A stretch of DNA of 15,126 bases from Actinocrinis sp035605935. Lineage in GTDB: Bacteria; Actinomycetota; Actinomycetes; Streptomycetales; Catenulisporaceae. A program made the position numbers and the translations under genes. Location: assembly GCF_035605935.1 (NCBI RefSeq), contig NZ_DATNGK010000206.1:1-15126 (forward strand), read 5' to 3'. Under the pieces are notes generated by a model, which was not told where the DNA came from, did not search any database, and was given only the letters and a program-made list of their open reading frames with translations. Positions 14,488 through 15,126 of the stretch are shown here, one piece after another. How positions within the stretch are numbered: the stretch's first letter is position 1; each line of letters opens with the position of its first letter.

Positions 14488-15126
14488 CTACGGACTGGTA
14501 CAACTCACACCGCTTGCCGGAGATGCATTGCTGCCGGTCGCGGTAAACCCGAACGAGGTTGAAGCACCGCCGCCTAGGGAACCGTTATAGGCGGCGTTCT
14601 TCACCGAGACCGCTCCGCTGGATCCGCTGTTCACCCCGTTCCACAGACTGCTGATGGTCTGGCCGCTCGGCAGGGTGAAGTGCACGGTCCAGCCGTTGAG
14701 CGAGGATGAGCCGTTGTTGGCCACGACCACGTTGGCCTGGAAGCCGCCCGGCCAGCTGTTGGTCACCGAGTAGGTGGCGGTGCAACCGCTGCCGCTCGGG
14801 GGCGGGCTGGTGCTGGGCGAGCTACTCGCCGAGGGCGTGCTGCTCGGCGGAGGGCTCGACGGCGGCGGGCTGCTGCCGTGGCTCACGGTGACGCTGTCAT
14901 TGCCGCTGCCACCGCCCCAGGTCTCGGTCGCCAGGATCTGGTAGTTCAGCGAGCCCAGGTTCATGCCGTGGCTGGCCCAGGCGTTGAAGAAGTTCTGCGT
15001 GGTGATGGTGCCGCTGCTGGTCGGCGAGGTGCGGATGGCCAGGTACTGCTCGAAGGTGCAGTTGTTGCCCTGGATGCAGGGCTGGTTGACCTGCTGGTGC
15101 TCGTAGATGTTGTACGTGCCGCCGTC
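14488..15126 (-). CDS. GH11 endo-xylanase with C-terminal CBM2, N-terminus cut by the window edge
   Basis: 212 residues of the C-terminal part of a secreted xylanase (stop TAG at 14488); the start and signal peptide are beyond the right edge. The GH11 fold is recognised from DGGTYNIYEHQQVNQPCIQG, TFEQYLAIRTSPTSSGTIT, FFNAWASHGMNLGSLNYQ and ILATETWGG, where the Glu of ILATE is the acid/base catalyst. The nucleophile Glu lies earlier, outside the window. A Ser/Pro linker (SPPPSSPPPSSTPSASSS and on) leads to a CBM2: CTATYSVTNSWPGGFQANVV, SLNGWTVHFTLPSGQTISSL, WNG, and SFGFTATGS, with a Cys near each end for the family disulfide. Two of the three binding-face aromatics are Trp; the third position is Tyr (NAAYNGS). 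An unusual cysteine pair lies in the thumb (PCIQGNNC). It cleaves beta-1,4-xylan outside the cell, and the CBM2 binds cellulose or xylan. Confidence 0.93.
   Translation of the reverse strand, partial: DGGTYNIYEHQQVNQPCIQGNNCTFEQYLAIRTSPTSSGTITTQNFFNAWASHGMNLGSLNYQILATETWGGGSGNDSVTVSHGSSPPPSSPPPSSTPSASSSPSTSPPPSGSGCTATYSVTNSWPGGFQANVVVANNGSSSLNGWTVHFTLPSGQTISSLWNGVNSGSSGAVSVKNAAYNGSLGGGASTSFGFTATGSNASPASGVSCTSP

Noticed and set aside
1..15126. CRISPR arrays, tRNA/rRNA genes, transposons, prophage or biosynthetic core genes
   Set aside because: No repeat-spacer pattern, cloverleaf, transposase or integrase motif was seen on either strand; the short repeats inside the Rhs gene are the coding YD repeats.

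Overview
The window is high-GC DNA (visibly G/C at most third codon positions) with actinobacterial gene content: a WXG100/CpnT-like protein paired with a giant Rhs protein, an F420-type (deazaflavin) oxidoreductase, an S-adenosyl methyltransferase of the DUF574/PF04672 type, a MocR regulator, and secreted GH5-ricin and GH11-CBM2 plant-polysaccharide hydrolases. A soil actinomycete in the Streptomyces/Catenulispora/Actinospica range fits. The genus cannot be fixed from the sequence alone. I see no tRNA, rRNA, CRISPR array, insertion sequence or phage gene, and no gene-free stretch longer than about 160 bp.

Layout. (1) 1-4477, minus strand: a two-gene polymorphic-toxin operon. A CpnT-N-like/WXG100-like protein is followed by an Rhs protein of at least 1226 codons. 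The variable C-terminal toxin tip is cut by the left edge, and any immunity gene would lie beyond it. (2) 4590-5884: a divergent pair, a deazaflavin-dependent reductase (minus) and a TetR regulator (plus), with a perfect 8+6+8 bp palindrome between them as the obvious operator. (3) 5924-7991: a divergent pair, a 14-TM DHA2-type MFS exporter (minus) and a MarR regulator (plus), separated by a compact control region with a repeated 12-bp palindrome. (4) 8096-8959: a lone methyltransferase. (5) 8995-11528: a divergent pair, an EamA/DMT transporter (minus) and a MocR/PdxR-type GntR-aminotransferase regulator (plus). (6) 11596-15126: a carbohydrate block with GH5-ricin (minus), a divergent ROK-family repressor (plus), and, convergent with the ROK gene, GH11-CBM2 xylanase (minus, running off the right edge).

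Logic of the region. The middle of the window is a string of three 'regulator facing its target' modules (TetR/reductase, MarR/exporter, MocR/transporter), followed by a ROK/glycosidase module of the same form. In several of them the operator or promoter can be read directly. The GH5 gene has a near-consensus promoter (TTGACA, 17 bp, TAGCTT) with a 7+8+7 bp palindrome starting right at the predicted transcription start. The MarR and MocR genes appear to be leaderless GTG-start transcripts, each with a -10 box ending 6 nt before the GTG. The MocR gene also carries the only TTA codon I found in the window's genes.

The most novel part is probably the Rhs/CpnT-like pair at the left edge, because its toxin tip is not recognised and the immunity gene lies outside the window.
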